From: a virus | Length of the DNA: 47,452 nucleotides | IMG/VR virus record: IMGVR_UViG_3300034356_000782 | Coordinates: 1-47,452 of that record | Strand: one strand, 5' to 3' | Shown: piece by piece, positions 18,549 through 25,032 of the stretch | Numbering within the stretch: position 1 is the stretch's first letter | Layout: each line of letters starts with the position of its first letter | Made by a program: the position numbers and the translations under genes | The notes under the pieces: generated by a model | Seen by the model: only the letters and a program-made list of their open reading frames with translations | Database searches by the model: none | Told to the model about the DNA's origin: nothing

Positions 18549-18885
18549 CGCTTATGTTTGGTTTAAGTAAAGCTATGTGATCGACCATGTCATTGTAAAT
18601 GACTGTAGCCTTTCTTATTTGTTCTGCTGTTGCCTCTGGATGCGTAATAATAGAATGCATATCATGCTTCTTTATCAAATACGTCTTTAATCTCCTGGCA
18701 GCTTTCTTCTCATTGAACATGAATTTACCAAATCCACTGATCTCGACACTCTTGTTAGTGTCCATGGCTTGGTTTGCAGAAATGAACTGGTGATTAATAA
18801 CAGCCTCAATAGTCTTCTCACTCACTAACAGCTTACTAGCTATAGTTCTAATGAGAAACTCCTTATCTGTCATTGGTCTAGCCAT
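18463..18885 (-). CDS. HU/IHF-family DNA-bending protein
   Basis: 140 aa. Residues 1-75 match the HU/IHF fold, including the segment VEISGFGKFMFNEKKAARR, the usual 'GFGxF...R' beta-arm entry. The C-terminal 50 residues are an extension not found in HU. crAss-like phages carry IHF-like subunits in this region, so it supports the classification. It likely bends phage DNA for packaging or regulation. It overlaps its upstream neighbour by 8 nt and its downstream one by 86 nt. Confidence 0.85.
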   Translation of the reverse strand: MARPMTDKEFLIRTIASKLLVSEKTIEAVINHQFISANQAMDTNKSVEISGFGKFMFNEKKAARRLKTYLIKKHDMHSIITHPEATAEQIRKATVIYNDMVDHIALLKPNISDEFLTDLRGLEEQVDSASTNEGDDITGL

Positions 18886-19240
18886 TGTGTTCCATCTTTA
18901 ACTCCAACGTAATGTTCTCTGTAAACGGAAGAAGAATCACTGGATTCACCTTTATCTTCGTTCCATCCTTTACAAACACTCCTATACGCTTTAACTTGCT
19001 TATGATGTTATTAATTGTAGGACTGGTGGAATTGTACTTGTTGCAGAAATCTTCTCTAATATTAGAATAAGAAATGTTTCCTCTTATAGCTGTGAATGCT
19101 ACCAATTGTACCTCTCTCTGTGTCAACTTTAAATCATTAATCGTAGAGAGCATACTGTAATATTTCTCAGCCATAGCATAATCATCCTCCACTTTACGTA
19201 AGAACTTCTGGACAATTATCTTCTTGCTACTAGTTTCCAT
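18878..19240 (-). CDS. Winged-helix-like DNA-binding protein, first gene of the virion block
   Basis: 120 aa with a helical N-part, then a segment around residues 38-100 (LTQREVQLVAFTAI, NSTSPTINNIISKLKRIGVF, KVNPVILL) that reads as a winged helix: recognition helix followed by a beta wing. Being first in the minus-strand block and directly after a predicted promoter with an overlapping inverted repeat, it is a good candidate for a regulator, possibly autoregulatory. Its target is unknown. Confidence 0.7.
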   Translation of the reverse strand: METSSKKIIVQKFLRKVEDDYAMAEKYYSMLSTINDLKLTQREVQLVAFTAIRGNISYSNIREDFCNKYNSTSPTINNIISKLKRIGVFVKDGTKIKVNPVILLPFTENITLELKMEHNG

Positions 19241-19253
19241 ATTTAGTTTGTGG

Positions 19254-19284
19254 CAAATATATGTATAATGTTTGGAATATCAAT
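19254..19284 (-). promoter_or_regulatory. Predicted promoter for the minus-strand virion block
   Basis: On the minus strand ATTG (complement of 19281-19284) is followed, after exactly 19 nt from the CAA complement, by TATATTTG (complement of 19254-19261). This is an exact match to the TAnnTTTG -7 box of Bacteroidota promoters. The -7 box lies 14-21 nt before the ATG at 19240. It is the best promoter match I found in the window. Confidence 0.65.
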
Positions 19285-19302
19285 GTCATAGTAAATATTC
19301 CA
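19273..19302. promoter_or_regulatory. Inverted repeat overlapping the virion-block promoter (operator candidate)
   Basis: TGGAATAT (19273-19280) and ATATTCCA (19295-19302) are perfect 8-bp arms separated by 14 nt. They cover the -33 region of the predicted promoter. Repressor or activator binding here would control the virion genes; the winged-helix-like gene at 18878-19240 is a natural candidate binder. Confidence 0.5.
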
Positions 19303-19679
19303 ATGCTATATTATGCATTTATTTTTGTATATACAAGACAAACGTTAAATAATAACAGATCAACTGTCAACTCCCTAATGATATAGTTAGAAAGATGTCT
19401 TGCCTTATACCTTATCCCTATACCAAAGTTCTTAGGGGATGATAGTTGTAATAGTATCATATATAATGGATTTAGATGGGGCCCCCCCTTATCCCCCCCA
19501 AATATCGAGAGAAATTTATTACTATCCAAATGTAAGAGTGGGGAGAAAATAAAATTTTTTTCCTAGGGCCCACCCCTATCGTGTGCATGAGAGGGAAGTC
19601 CACTTCCAACCAAGACCCCTCCCATAACTTGGCAGGTTGGGGTAGTCCCCCTGCTTTAACATTTAAACAATCAAAAACA
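19303..19679. other. Divergent intergenic region with C-runs; no gene seen
   Basis: It separates the two transcription directions. It is unlike the AT-rich rest of the genome in having GGGG followed by seven C (19478-19488), another seven C (19493-19499), a GGGCCC site near 19565, and several CCCC/GGGG clusters up to 19660. Short inverted repeats such as GGAAGT/ACTTCC (about 19593-19606) are present. Probably regulatory; a replication role is possible. Open frames here lack coding character. Confidence 0.55.
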
Positions 19680-20108
19680 ATGGCACTTAATTGGAAAAAA
19701 TTAGAAGAGGTTCAAGGCAACATCAACTCAATCGGAACTTTGCAAGAACTAGCAGGACCAGGAGCAACTCTTCGTCTTAACAAAAACAGCTTGGAGAACA
19801 AAGCAACAGACGCTCCACGTCTTGTTGTTACAGTTATTAACAAGCAAGGTATGGCTGATAGAGTATTGTGCTCTCCAGCAGTTAGTCGTGGCTTACGCGC
19901 TAAGACTATCAAGGTTGGTCAGTTGTTAGCTTTCCCTATCACTGAGCAAGTAACTCGCACTGTTGATGAAGAGACAGGAGCTTACGTTACAATCAACGTT
20001 ATCACGATGCCAGCATCAGAATCAATTGACATCAATGTTGATAACATTGTTGTTGAGGAGTTCAAAACACAAGGTGCTCTTAATCCTGAGGAGTTCTTAG
20101 TATTCTAA
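19680..20108 (+). CDS. Small conserved protein, probably well expressed, unknown function
   Basis: 142 aa starting MALNWKKLEEVQG. I chose the ATG at 19680, preceded by an A-rich leader (TTTAAACAATCAAAAACA) like those of other strong plus-strand genes here, rather than an in-frame ATG further upstream that would add a C/P-rich unnatural N-terminus. Codon use is rich in C-ending codons. The protein is beta-rich with no visible motif. It is a monocistronic unit closed by a UUCG hairpin, first in the plus block, which suggests an early abundant role. Confidence 0.75.
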   Translation: MALNWKKLEEVQGNINSIGTLQELAGPGATLRLNKNSLENKATDAPRLVVTVINKQGMADRVLCSPAVSRGLRAKTIKVGQLLAFPITEQVTRTVDEETGAYVTINVITMPASESIDINVDNIVVEEFKTQGALNPEEFLVF

Positions 20109-20114
20109 TAGTAG

Positions 20115-20138
20115 TGTAGGGCCCTTCGGGGCTCTACA
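20115..20138 (+). terminator. UUCG-tetraloop terminator hairpin
   Basis: A 10-bp stem (20115-20124 with 20129-20138, one G-U pair) closed by C-TTCG-G, an exceptionally stable tetraloop, 7 nt past the stop of 19680-20108. The following tract is TTATATATA, only moderately T-rich. Confidence 0.78.
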
Positions 20139-20147
20139 TTATATATA

Positions 20148-20175
20148 GGGTGGGAAAGAGTTTCATCAGGGTGGG
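20148..20175 (+). other. Four GGG runs, possible G-quadruplex
   Basis: The motif AGGGTGGG occurs at 20147-20154 and again at 20168-20175, giving four GGG runs with loops of 1, 14 and 1 nt. In an AT-rich genome this is unusual. The long central loop makes folding uncertain. The remaining sequence to 20378 holds nothing else I can name apart from a short TCCC/GGGA hairpin. Confidence 0.35.
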
Positions 20176-20378
20176 TAGTCAAAAAGTAGCACATATACAA
20201 AAATGATGCTATTTTAACATTGTCCCTTAGGGAGAAATAAACTTTTGGGATAATATTGCATCAGAATATATGTTTTATGTAGATGAAAAAGGTCACGTGG
20301 AGACAGTAATAGGTAAAGATAGGTGTTGTAGTAGGTTCTAGAATACAGTGGTGAATAGAAATATATAGCAATAAGTAT

Positions 20379-20633
20379 ATGATAAAGGTAGATAGTATAG
20401 AAGTTCCTATATATGATATGGAAGAGTTTCATACATATATAGAAGAGAGACTTGGTTATTATCGGTCATTAGTAAGAATGCAGCAATCTGATCCTGATGA
20501 TTCTTTCGATGATGATGATGTTGCACATTGGACTAAGATGTATAAGCATTATGGTGATATAATAGACTATATAGAATCTAAGTACACAGATGGTGATGGT
20601 GAGTTATTACCAGAGTTTAATGTATATGAATAA
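20379..20633 (+). CDS. Small acidic protein, unknown
   Basis: 84 aa, Asp/Tyr-rich, with a DDSFDDDD stretch in the middle and a helical N-half. There are no cysteines and no membrane segment. The first duplicated box begins on its last bases. Codon use is AT-rich, like the accessory genes that follow. Acidic short proteins in early phage regions are often host-interaction factors, but nothing here proves that. Confidence 0.6.
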   Translation: MIKVDSIEVPIYDMEEFHTYIEERLGYYRSLVRMQQSDPDDSFDDDDVAHWTKMYKHYGDIIDYIESKYTDGDGELLPEFNVYE

Positions 20634-20675
20634 TTGTTCTCAGTTGATAGATCTGGATTATTAAAACTATCATTT
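20633..20675 (+). repeat. Duplicated box, copy 1
   Basis: Shares CTCAGTTGATAGA, CTGG and TTATTAAAACTATC with copy 2 at 20941-20984; only a few positions differ over about 40 nt. It contains a GATAG...CTATC pairing that could form a small stem in each copy. Confidence 0.8.
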
Positions 20676-20940
20676 AATGCATCGTTCTATCTTCCCAAGG
20701 GATAGCAGATGAGTATGTTTGAGAGTTATAGAGAATGCATACATTGACTGGTGTTAGGTCATATAATGTATGTAGAACTTTATAAACTCTAAACGCACCC
20801 TCATACTCATCTGAATGCAGAGGGGATATTATCATAGAGTAAGAGGTTTTCCTCTTATGATAGCATAGCATAAGTGCTGATGAAACAATGCTGGTTATGA
20901 GTTAACAACTAAACTCACACAACACATTGAGGTGTTGATC

Positions 20941-20984
20941 ATTGTGCTCAGTTGATAGACCTGGCTTATTAAAACTATCTATTT
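20941..20984 (+). repeat. Duplicated box, copy 2
   Basis: Second copy of the box at 20633-20675, 308 nt downstream, in the leader of the gene at 21016. The spacing and the conserved GATAG/CTATC arms suggest a functional element such as a processing site or a promoter-associated sequence. Confidence 0.8.
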
Positions 20985-21015
20985 TTACATATCATTCACA
21001 CAATCAATTAAAGAC

Positions 21016-21210
21016 ATGGAGAATACATTTTTAACAGAAGAACAACAGCAAAGGCTACTTGATCTTAATTGGTCAGTATTTCCTAATGGTGCATACATTA
21101 TACTATACAATGATGAGATTTCTAATCGTGCATGGTATCTATTATGTAAACAATTAGGAGTATCGACTGAAGTAGAGTCAATTACAGTGCTATGTACTGG
21201 AGTTCAATAA
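21016..21210 (+). CDS. Small protein, unknown
   Basis: 64 aa, with no motif, beginning MENTFLTEEQQQRLL. It follows the duplicated box and an A-rich leader. Hydrophobic residues are spaced as in a small alpha/beta domain, and no membrane segment is predicted by eye. It lies 19 nt before the next gene. Confidence 0.58.
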   Translation: MENTFLTEEQQQRLLDLNWSVFPNGAYIILYNDEISNRAWYLLCKQLGVSTEVESITVLCTGVQ

Positions 21211-21229
21211 CAATTTAAACACACACATT

Positions 21230-21457
21230 ATGAGAAGTATGAAAGGTATTATTCCTACAGAAGCTGAGAAGCGTGATAGGAAGTTATTGGTTGGAAGCTA
21301 TATAATTATAATAGTTTCTATGGCTGTACAGATATTCTGTATAACTAGTTGGTACACGGATCCTCAACACACTGAGGCATACTGTGCTGTATTTGTATTT
21401 GCATCTCTTACAGGTGCATTTGGTGTATTATCTTACGATAGTCATAAGAACAAATAA
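21230..21457 (+). CDS. Small two-helix membrane protein
   Basis: 75 aa: a Lys/Arg-rich N-terminus, then hydrophobic segments at about residues 20-40 and 48-66 separated by a short polar loop, and a Lys-rich end. This is an inner-membrane hairpin by the positive-inside rule, with both ends cytoplasmic. Adjacent to another two-segment membrane protein. Possible superinfection-exclusion or holin-like role; not provable here. Confidence 0.62.
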   Translation: MRSMKGIIPTEAEKRDRKLLVGSYIIIIVSMAVQIFCITSWYTDPQHTEAYCAVFVFASLTGAFGVLSYDSHKNK

Positions 21458-21466
21458 TATAGCATT

Positions 21467-21625
21467 ATGAGAAATATTGAGTTGTTTACATGGAGATTAT
21501 TGTGTGTGATGATGATAGCAAACTTTACATGGATGGCCTACATCGGTCATTCATGGAGTGCTATTATATCAGGCATATTGGCATTAGTATTCGCTAGAAT
21601 AGTTGTGCTTACAGATAAGGGTTAG
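21467..21625 (+). CDS. 52-residue two-helix membrane protein
   Basis: A short frame starting 9 nt after the previous stop. Two hydrophobic segments (about residues 10-27 and 31-48) with Trp residues at the boundaries (WRLL, WMAY, HSW). It ends 22 nt before a strong terminator, so the pair forms the end of a transcription unit. Confidence 0.6.
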   Translation: MRNIELFTWRLLCVMMIANFTWMAYIGHSWSAIISGILALVFARIVVLTDKG

Positions 21626-21646
21626 AAGTTAGAACAGAGGTGTTAC

Positions 21647-21679
21647 ATAAAGGGCTAGACTTATAGACTAGCTCTTTAT
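21647..21679 (+). terminator. Terminator hairpin
   Basis: ATAAAGGGCTAG (21647-21658) pairs with CTAGCTCTTTAT (21668-21679), 12 bp with one G-U and a 9-nt loop. It lies between the membrane-protein pair and the next small gene. Confidence 0.8.
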
Positions 21680-21686
21680 CTTAATC

Positions 21687-21698
21687 TATTTATTCACA
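21687..21698 (+). promoter_or_regulatory. Leader motif TATTTATTCACA, copy 1
   Basis: The same 12 bases occur at 30369-30380. Both copies follow a hairpin and precede a start codon by 20-30 nt with a TTAA...AACACAA continuation. Possibly a shared 5'-leader or promoter element. Confidence 0.4.
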
Positions 21699-21714
21699 CT
21701 TAAATAACACAATC

Positions 21715-21855
21715 ATGAAAAAGGTTAAGTTACTACCAACACAGTACTATGAGTTCGTGCAGATAGCGAAGTTCACATTCACCACATTAGGTGTAACACG
21801 TGGCTTCATTATTGTTGAGGCTAACATAGAGCTGTTGAAACAAATCGGTTACTAA
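21715..21855 (+). CDS. 46-residue protein, unknown
   Basis: A short frame (MKKVKLLPTQYYEF...) directly behind the leader motif. Its TAA overlaps the next ATG as TAATG. The composition is normal for a soluble protein. It opens a long run of small overlapping genes, which supports its being translated. Confidence 0.6.
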   Translation: MKKVKLLPTQYYEFVQIAKFTFTTLGVTRGFIIVEANIELLKQIGY

Positions 21856-22103
21856 TGGAAACAGAACGTGAAGTAATGAAGTATTTCATTATGGCAATTG
21901 CAGCAGCTCTACTAATAGGTGGGGCTGTTGTAAAAGCTATTAATGAGATAGATAGTGACATGAAGTACACTATCAAGACAGAGCATGGGACTTATCACAC
22001 TAATCAGTTTAGAATATGTGGTAGGGGCATCGCCTTTGATACCAAAGGTGAAAAAGTAATAGTATTAGGTAATTTTAACATCATATCAAACTTAGACAAA
22101 TGA
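21855..22103 (+). CDS. Small membrane-anchored protein, unknown
   Basis: 82 aa: an N-terminal hydrophobic segment at residues 9-28 (YFIMAIAAALLIGGAVV) and a soluble C-terminal domain with beta character. The anchor is preceded by mixed charges, so topology is unclear; a signal anchor with a periplasmic domain is plausible. Starts on the stop of the previous gene and overlaps the next by 4 nt. Confidence 0.6.
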   Translation: METEREVMKYFIMAIAAALLIGGAVVKAINEIDSDMKYTIKTEHGTYHTNQFRICGRGIAFDTKGEKVIVLGNFNIISNLDK

Positions 22104-22306
22104 CAAAGAGAGCATTTCATAGGACTCGATATTGCACAGTGTTATCAGAGAAACAATTAGAAGAGGCTAAAAAGTCTTATTCTAATGGTAATGATACACA
22201 AATTACTGTTGTATTTCAACAGAATATCAATGATCAAAAGACAAAACCATTCTATAAGACTCTAAGTACATGGAATGTTTATTATTCAGAGTTAAATTTC
22301 GTATAA
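22100..22306 (+). CDS. Small basic protein, unknown
   Basis: 68 aa, net basic at the N-terminus (MTKRAFHRTRYC), beta-rich. Coupled by a 4-nt ATGA overlap upstream and 1 nt from the next start. No recognised motif. Confidence 0.58.
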   Translation: MTKRAFHRTRYCTVLSEKQLEEAKKSYSNGNDTQITVVFQQNINDQKTKPFYKTLSTWNVYYSELNFV

Positions 22307-22307
22307 C

Positions 22308-22700
22308 ATGAGAACACAAGCAGAACAGCTGGCAAGACTAGCAAGACAACTAAGAGTAGAAGTACTAAAGCAAGAGTATTTTGATACTAGCAGAGTACAA
22401 ATCAATGATTATGTAGATGTATATGCTAATGACGCAAAGGATTACATCCATGTACAGTTCAATAGAACTGCAGCTAAACCAGTTGATATCACTATTCATT
22501 CGTATAATGATAAGTTTTATTCTGAGACAATGAATATCGATCTATCATTGAGTGATTATGATCTAGATGAGATTGTTTTACGCAGTCAAACTGTTGCTGA
22601 TGAGTTTGTTCGCATCTTTGCTAATAGAAGCGAAGAGATTAAACAACAACGCATTACAGAGTTAGAAGCAGAGATAGCTAAACTTAGAGGAGATATCTAA
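22308..22700 (+). CDS. Small helical protein with terminal coiled coil, unknown
   Basis: 130 aa. The N-terminus is helical (QAEQLARLARQLRVEVLKQ), the middle is beta-rich, and the last 30 residues are a coiled coil (EEIKQQRITELEAEIAKLRGD). This suggests an oligomeric protein. Its stop shares one base with the following ATG. Confidence 0.62.
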   Translation: MRTQAEQLARLARQLRVEVLKQEYFDTSRVQINDYVDVYANDAKDYIHVQFNRTAAKPVDITIHSYNDKFYSETMNIDLSLSDYDLDEIVLRSQTVADEFVRIFANRSEEIKQQRITELEAEIAKLRGDI

Positions 22701-23182
22701 TGTATCAATTAGCCAAGTTAGTTTTAATCAACTACCAGCCCAAGGAATTGGAAGAAGATATGATGTTCGCCATGGATGTGCAATTACGCACATTCGATGG
22801 TGATTATTCATACTTGCATGTACACACGCTTGACAAAGTGCCACATGATCAGGATAAATACATTCGTGAGAATGGTTTTCCTGTACACATGTACATCATT
22901 GCTCAAGAACAGACTAATCCAGATATGCCAGAAAGAATACTAGCAGCACATGACCAAATTGGTTTTTGGGATTATGGTGTTGATGATGAGCTTTTACACA
23001 TGATGGACATTAATCATATCAATGACATCCTGATGAATGATGGATATGTTATGATAGATGCTGATGAAGATGGTGATCCTATTCTTGAAGAAGGTTATGT
23101 AACACTTTGTGCACACATGGGTGAAGATGATGAAGAATGGGTTCAAACTTGGGGAGAAAACTTAGAGCCATGGGAAGATTAA
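22700..23182 (+). CDS. Acidic protein, unknown
   Basis: 160 aa, with a strongly acidic second half (DEDGDPILEEG, GEDDEEW). No catalytic motif is visible. It overlaps the next gene by 13 nt. Possibly a DNA mimic or a host-factor binder, which is only a compositional guess. Confidence 0.6.
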   Translation: MYQLAKLVLINYQPKELEEDMMFAMDVQLRTFDGDYSYLHVHTLDKVPHDQDKYIRENGFPVHMYIIAQEQTNPDMPERILAAHDQIGFWDYGVDDELLHMMDINHINDILMNDGYVMIDADEDGDPILEEGYVTLCAHMGEDDEEWVQTWGENLEPWED

Positions 23183-23712
23183 AGAAAACATATCTAGATG
23201 CTACTAACAAGCATGTTGTGTTAGACTTCTTATTAGAGAAGTACAAGTTTGAGAATATTGTAGGACTAGCTGGTCCTGACATCAATGAATATCTAGAAAA
23301 GAGAATGTCACACGGATACAAGAACTTTCAGATATTCGAGAACGATGCAACAACAGCAGTCACACAATTACTCACACTTAAGAAAGTACCTATTAACTTA
23401 GTCTATGGTGATATACTAGAAGCTGATGCTGATAAACCTAATACATTGTATGATCTTGACTTTTGTGCGTCTGTTAGATATTTAACAGACCACATAGCCA
23501 AGTTTAAGAACAATTTCATTATGACATTCAGCACCAGAGTTGGTGTACAAGAGACTATTGACACATTCTTTGAAGCAAGGAATGAAACTATTGTGCGGAC
23601 GAAGGAGTTTGCTGATCCTATTGAGCACACTATATTTACAACAAAAAAAGGAAAGTATTTATTCACAAAGTATTTCGACACATCAGCAATGTGTTGTTTT
23701 GCAAAAATCTAA
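23170..23712 (+). CDS. Putative class I SAM-methyltransferase-like protein
   Basis: 180 aa from the ATG at 23170; an earlier in-frame ATG at 23137 would overlap the previous gene by 46 nt and add a basic stretch. The order of elements resembles the Rossmann-type methyltransferase fold: IVGLAGPDINEYL (29-41, motif I region), FQIFEND (53-59, acidic strand-2 end), LVYGDILEA (77-85) and YDLDFCAS (94-101, motif IV position). The Gly-rich loop is weak and no NPPY/DPPY is present, so it may be a degenerate or protein-type enzyme. Confidence 0.5.
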   Translation: MGRLKKTYLDATNKHVVLDFLLEKYKFENIVGLAGPDINEYLEKRMSHGYKNFQIFENDATTAVTQLLTLKKVPINLVYGDILEADADKPNTLYDLDFCASVRYLTDHIAKFKNNFIMTFSTRVGVQETIDTFFEARNETIVRTKEFADPIEHTIFTTKKGKYLFTKYFDTSAMCCFAKI

Positions 23713-23718
23713 CAAATC

Positions 23719-24051
23719 ATGAAAAAGACAAAATCAGTTGAGTTTTACACACCAGAACAATTAGATACACTAACAACTGCTATCAAGAATAAGCAGTATG
23801 GTACACTTGCTGCGTTATCACGCTATTACGCAAAGCTATGGAATAGAACTCCAAAGGCTATTGCTCAAAAGATATACGCTATCTCTGTTGTATTAAAGGG
23901 TAAAGAGCCTGTGAAATATAAGGCTAAAACTAAACCAGCAGTTATTGCTGTACAACCAGAGGTTGGAGTAGAGTTACCAAAGGGAATGACATTTGAGGGA
24001 ACACCAAAGAAAGTGATATTGTACAAGGATCACTTCCGTGTCTATTTGTAG
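23719..24051 (+). CDS. Small basic protein with helix-turn-helix-like segment, unknown
   Basis: 110 aa. Residues 10-55 (EQLDTLTTAI, LAALSRYYAKLWNRTPKAIAQK) resemble a SANT/Myb-like or helix-turn-helix segment with basic residues. The C-terminal part is a Lys-rich linker and short strands. Possible DNA-binding accessory protein. It starts 6 nt after the methyltransferase-like gene. Confidence 0.58.
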   Translation: MKKTKSVEFYTPEQLDTLTTAIKNKQYGTLAALSRYYAKLWNRTPKAIAQKIYAISVVLKGKEPVKYKAKTKPAVIAVQPEVGVELPKGMTFEGTPKKVILYKDHFRVYL

Positions 24052-24053
24052 AA

Positions 24054-24350
24054 ATGGCTAGGACAGTAAGATCTGCAATAGTAAAGTATCTCAAAGAGGA
24101 AAAGATTCCCTTTAGAACAGTAAATGAAAAGAACATCCTAGTGATGAGAGCCAACTCTAGATACCACTATTGTGTAGTGGAATTCTTTGATATGCCTCAA
24201 GATTGGTACAGTAGACAACAGTATTTCAAGTTCAAACGTATCTATCCAGGACAAACTGGCAAGAGTATTATAATTAAACTAAATGAATATTTGTATGAAA
24301 ACACGTGTAGGGAAGTTGATCAGAGTGGAGAATCCACGTCAGTTGAGTAA
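24054..24350 (+). CDS. Small basic protein, unknown
   Basis: 98 aa, basic and aromatic (RYHYCVVEFFDMP, YFKFKRIY), perhaps a small alpha/beta nucleic-acid-binding domain resembling a restriction-endonuclease-like core in strand order, though no catalytic set is seen. The end overlaps the next gene by 56 nt in another frame, so the final 18 residues may be constrained by it. Confidence 0.58.
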   Translation: MARTVRSAIVKYLKEEKIPFRTVNEKNILVMRANSRYHYCVVEFFDMPQDWYSRQQYFKFKRIYPGQTGKSIIIKLNEYLYENTCREVDQSGESTSVE

Positions 24351-24507
24351 TAAGAACCATGAGTATCGTGGTGTTATTCTGAAAGAGAATGGTATTGCAT
24401 TACCTTATGTATTCACGGACACAGAGCTAGAAGTAGCTTATGCTCGTTATAATAAGTTTATGGACACTATTCTAAAGCAGAGTTTAATATCTAAAATTGT
24501 AGACTAA
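24295..24507 (+). CDS. Small basic protein, unknown
   Basis: 70 aa from the ATG at 24295 (MKTRVGKLIRVENP), preferred over the ATG four codons earlier because the sequence from there reads as a natural start. It has an N-terminal beta domain and a C-terminal helix. Its TAA overlaps the next ATG as TAATG. Confidence 0.58.
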   Translation: MKTRVGKLIRVENPRQLSNKNHEYRGVILKENGIALPYVFTDTELEVAYARYNKFMDTILKQSLISKIVD

Positions 24508-24662
24508 TGAACAGAGGTGACAAAGAGCTCGCAAAGCTTATATCTGTTATTATATCAGGGTTACTGCTTGTGGCGGTAATCCTGTTTATAAGTTTTAGCA
24601 CATACATGTATGTTAAACATCCTGAAGTGGGTAAAAATGTACAGTTTAAAATAGGAAAATAA
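24507..24662 (+). CDS. 51-residue single-span membrane protein
   Basis: A polar, charged N-terminus (MNRGDKELAK) precedes one hydrophobic segment at residues 11-32, then a short Lys-containing tail. It is coupled by TAATG overlaps to genes on both sides. Part of a set of tiny phage membrane proteins. Confidence 0.6.
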   Translation: MNRGDKELAKLISVIISGLLLVAVILFISFSTYMYVKHPEVGKNVQFKIGK

Positions 24663-24763
24663 TGGATAAAAGAGAAAAGACAATAGTATACACAGCCATT
24701 GGAATATGGTCACTGTGGGTAGTAGGTTTAGTATTATTGGCACATTATGTATTACATGTATAA
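24662..24763 (+). CDS. 33-residue single-span membrane peptide
   Basis: MDKREK then one hydrophobic, Trp-containing segment (residues 8-28). It starts on the previous stop (TAATG) and ends 2 nt before the next ATG, so the frame is boxed in on both sides. Its small size lowers certainty. Confidence 0.5.
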   Translation: MDKREKTIVYTAIGIWSLWVVGLVLLAHYVLHV

Positions 24764-24765
24764 TT

Positions 24766-25032
24766 ATGGCAACAACAAAAGGAAGTAGTTATGTAGATTG
24801 TTATCATCCTGATAATGATGATTTATGGTGTCAACTAGAAGTGTTCTGGGAACATCATTATGAACCAGCAGTTATGTATTACAGCGATGGATCAGGTTAT
24901 CCAGGTGATGATTCATTTGAGATAACAGGATCAAAGATGATCACATATTGTGGTGAACCAGTACAACAAATGGTAGAACCACATTGGATTGATTGGGATA
25001 AAGTACAAGAAGATTTAGACACAGAATTATGA
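24766..25032 (+). CDS. Acidic protein, unknown
   Basis: 88 aa starting at MATTKGSSYVDCY; an earlier in-frame start would overlap the membrane peptide. Rich in Asp, Tyr and Trp with two early cysteines (VDCYHPDNDDLWCQ). Coupled by 4 nt to the next gene. No family recognised. Confidence 0.58.
   Translation: MATTKGSSYVDCYHPDNDDLWCQLEVFWEHHYEPAVMYYSDGSGYPGDDSFEITGSKMITYCGEPVQQMVEPHWIDWDKVQEDLDTEL

Larger units (their letters stand above)
20633..20990 (+). ncRNA. Candidate structured non-coding RNA region flanked by duplicated boxes
   Basis: No convincing frame spans this gap. A large stem-loop at 20708-20811 has perfect outer arms GATGAGTATG (20708-20717) and CATACTCATC (20802-20811), middle arms AGAGTT/AACTCT and inner arms ATACATT/AATGTAT. 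A second hairpin at 20830-20862 pairs AAGAGG with CCTCTT over a TTTT loop, with six more pairs below a bulge. A 40-nt box is repeated at both ends. The sense strand is assumed to be plus from the neighbouring genes. Confidence 0.5.

Noticed and set aside
19311-19529. Minus-strand frame in the divergent intergenic region
   Set aside because: It lies upstream of the predicted promoter of the virion block, lacks a leader, and spans the C-runs; coding character is poor.
20674-20871. Minus-strand frame in the structured gap
   Set aside because: It is opposite to all neighbouring genes and lies on the large stem-loop; its amino-acid sequence shows no protein character.
20941-20984. tRNA-like D-arm sequence (CTCAGTTGATAGA)
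   Set aside because: The box resembles a tRNA D-loop, but no acceptor stem, anticodon arm or T-arm can be folded around either copy.
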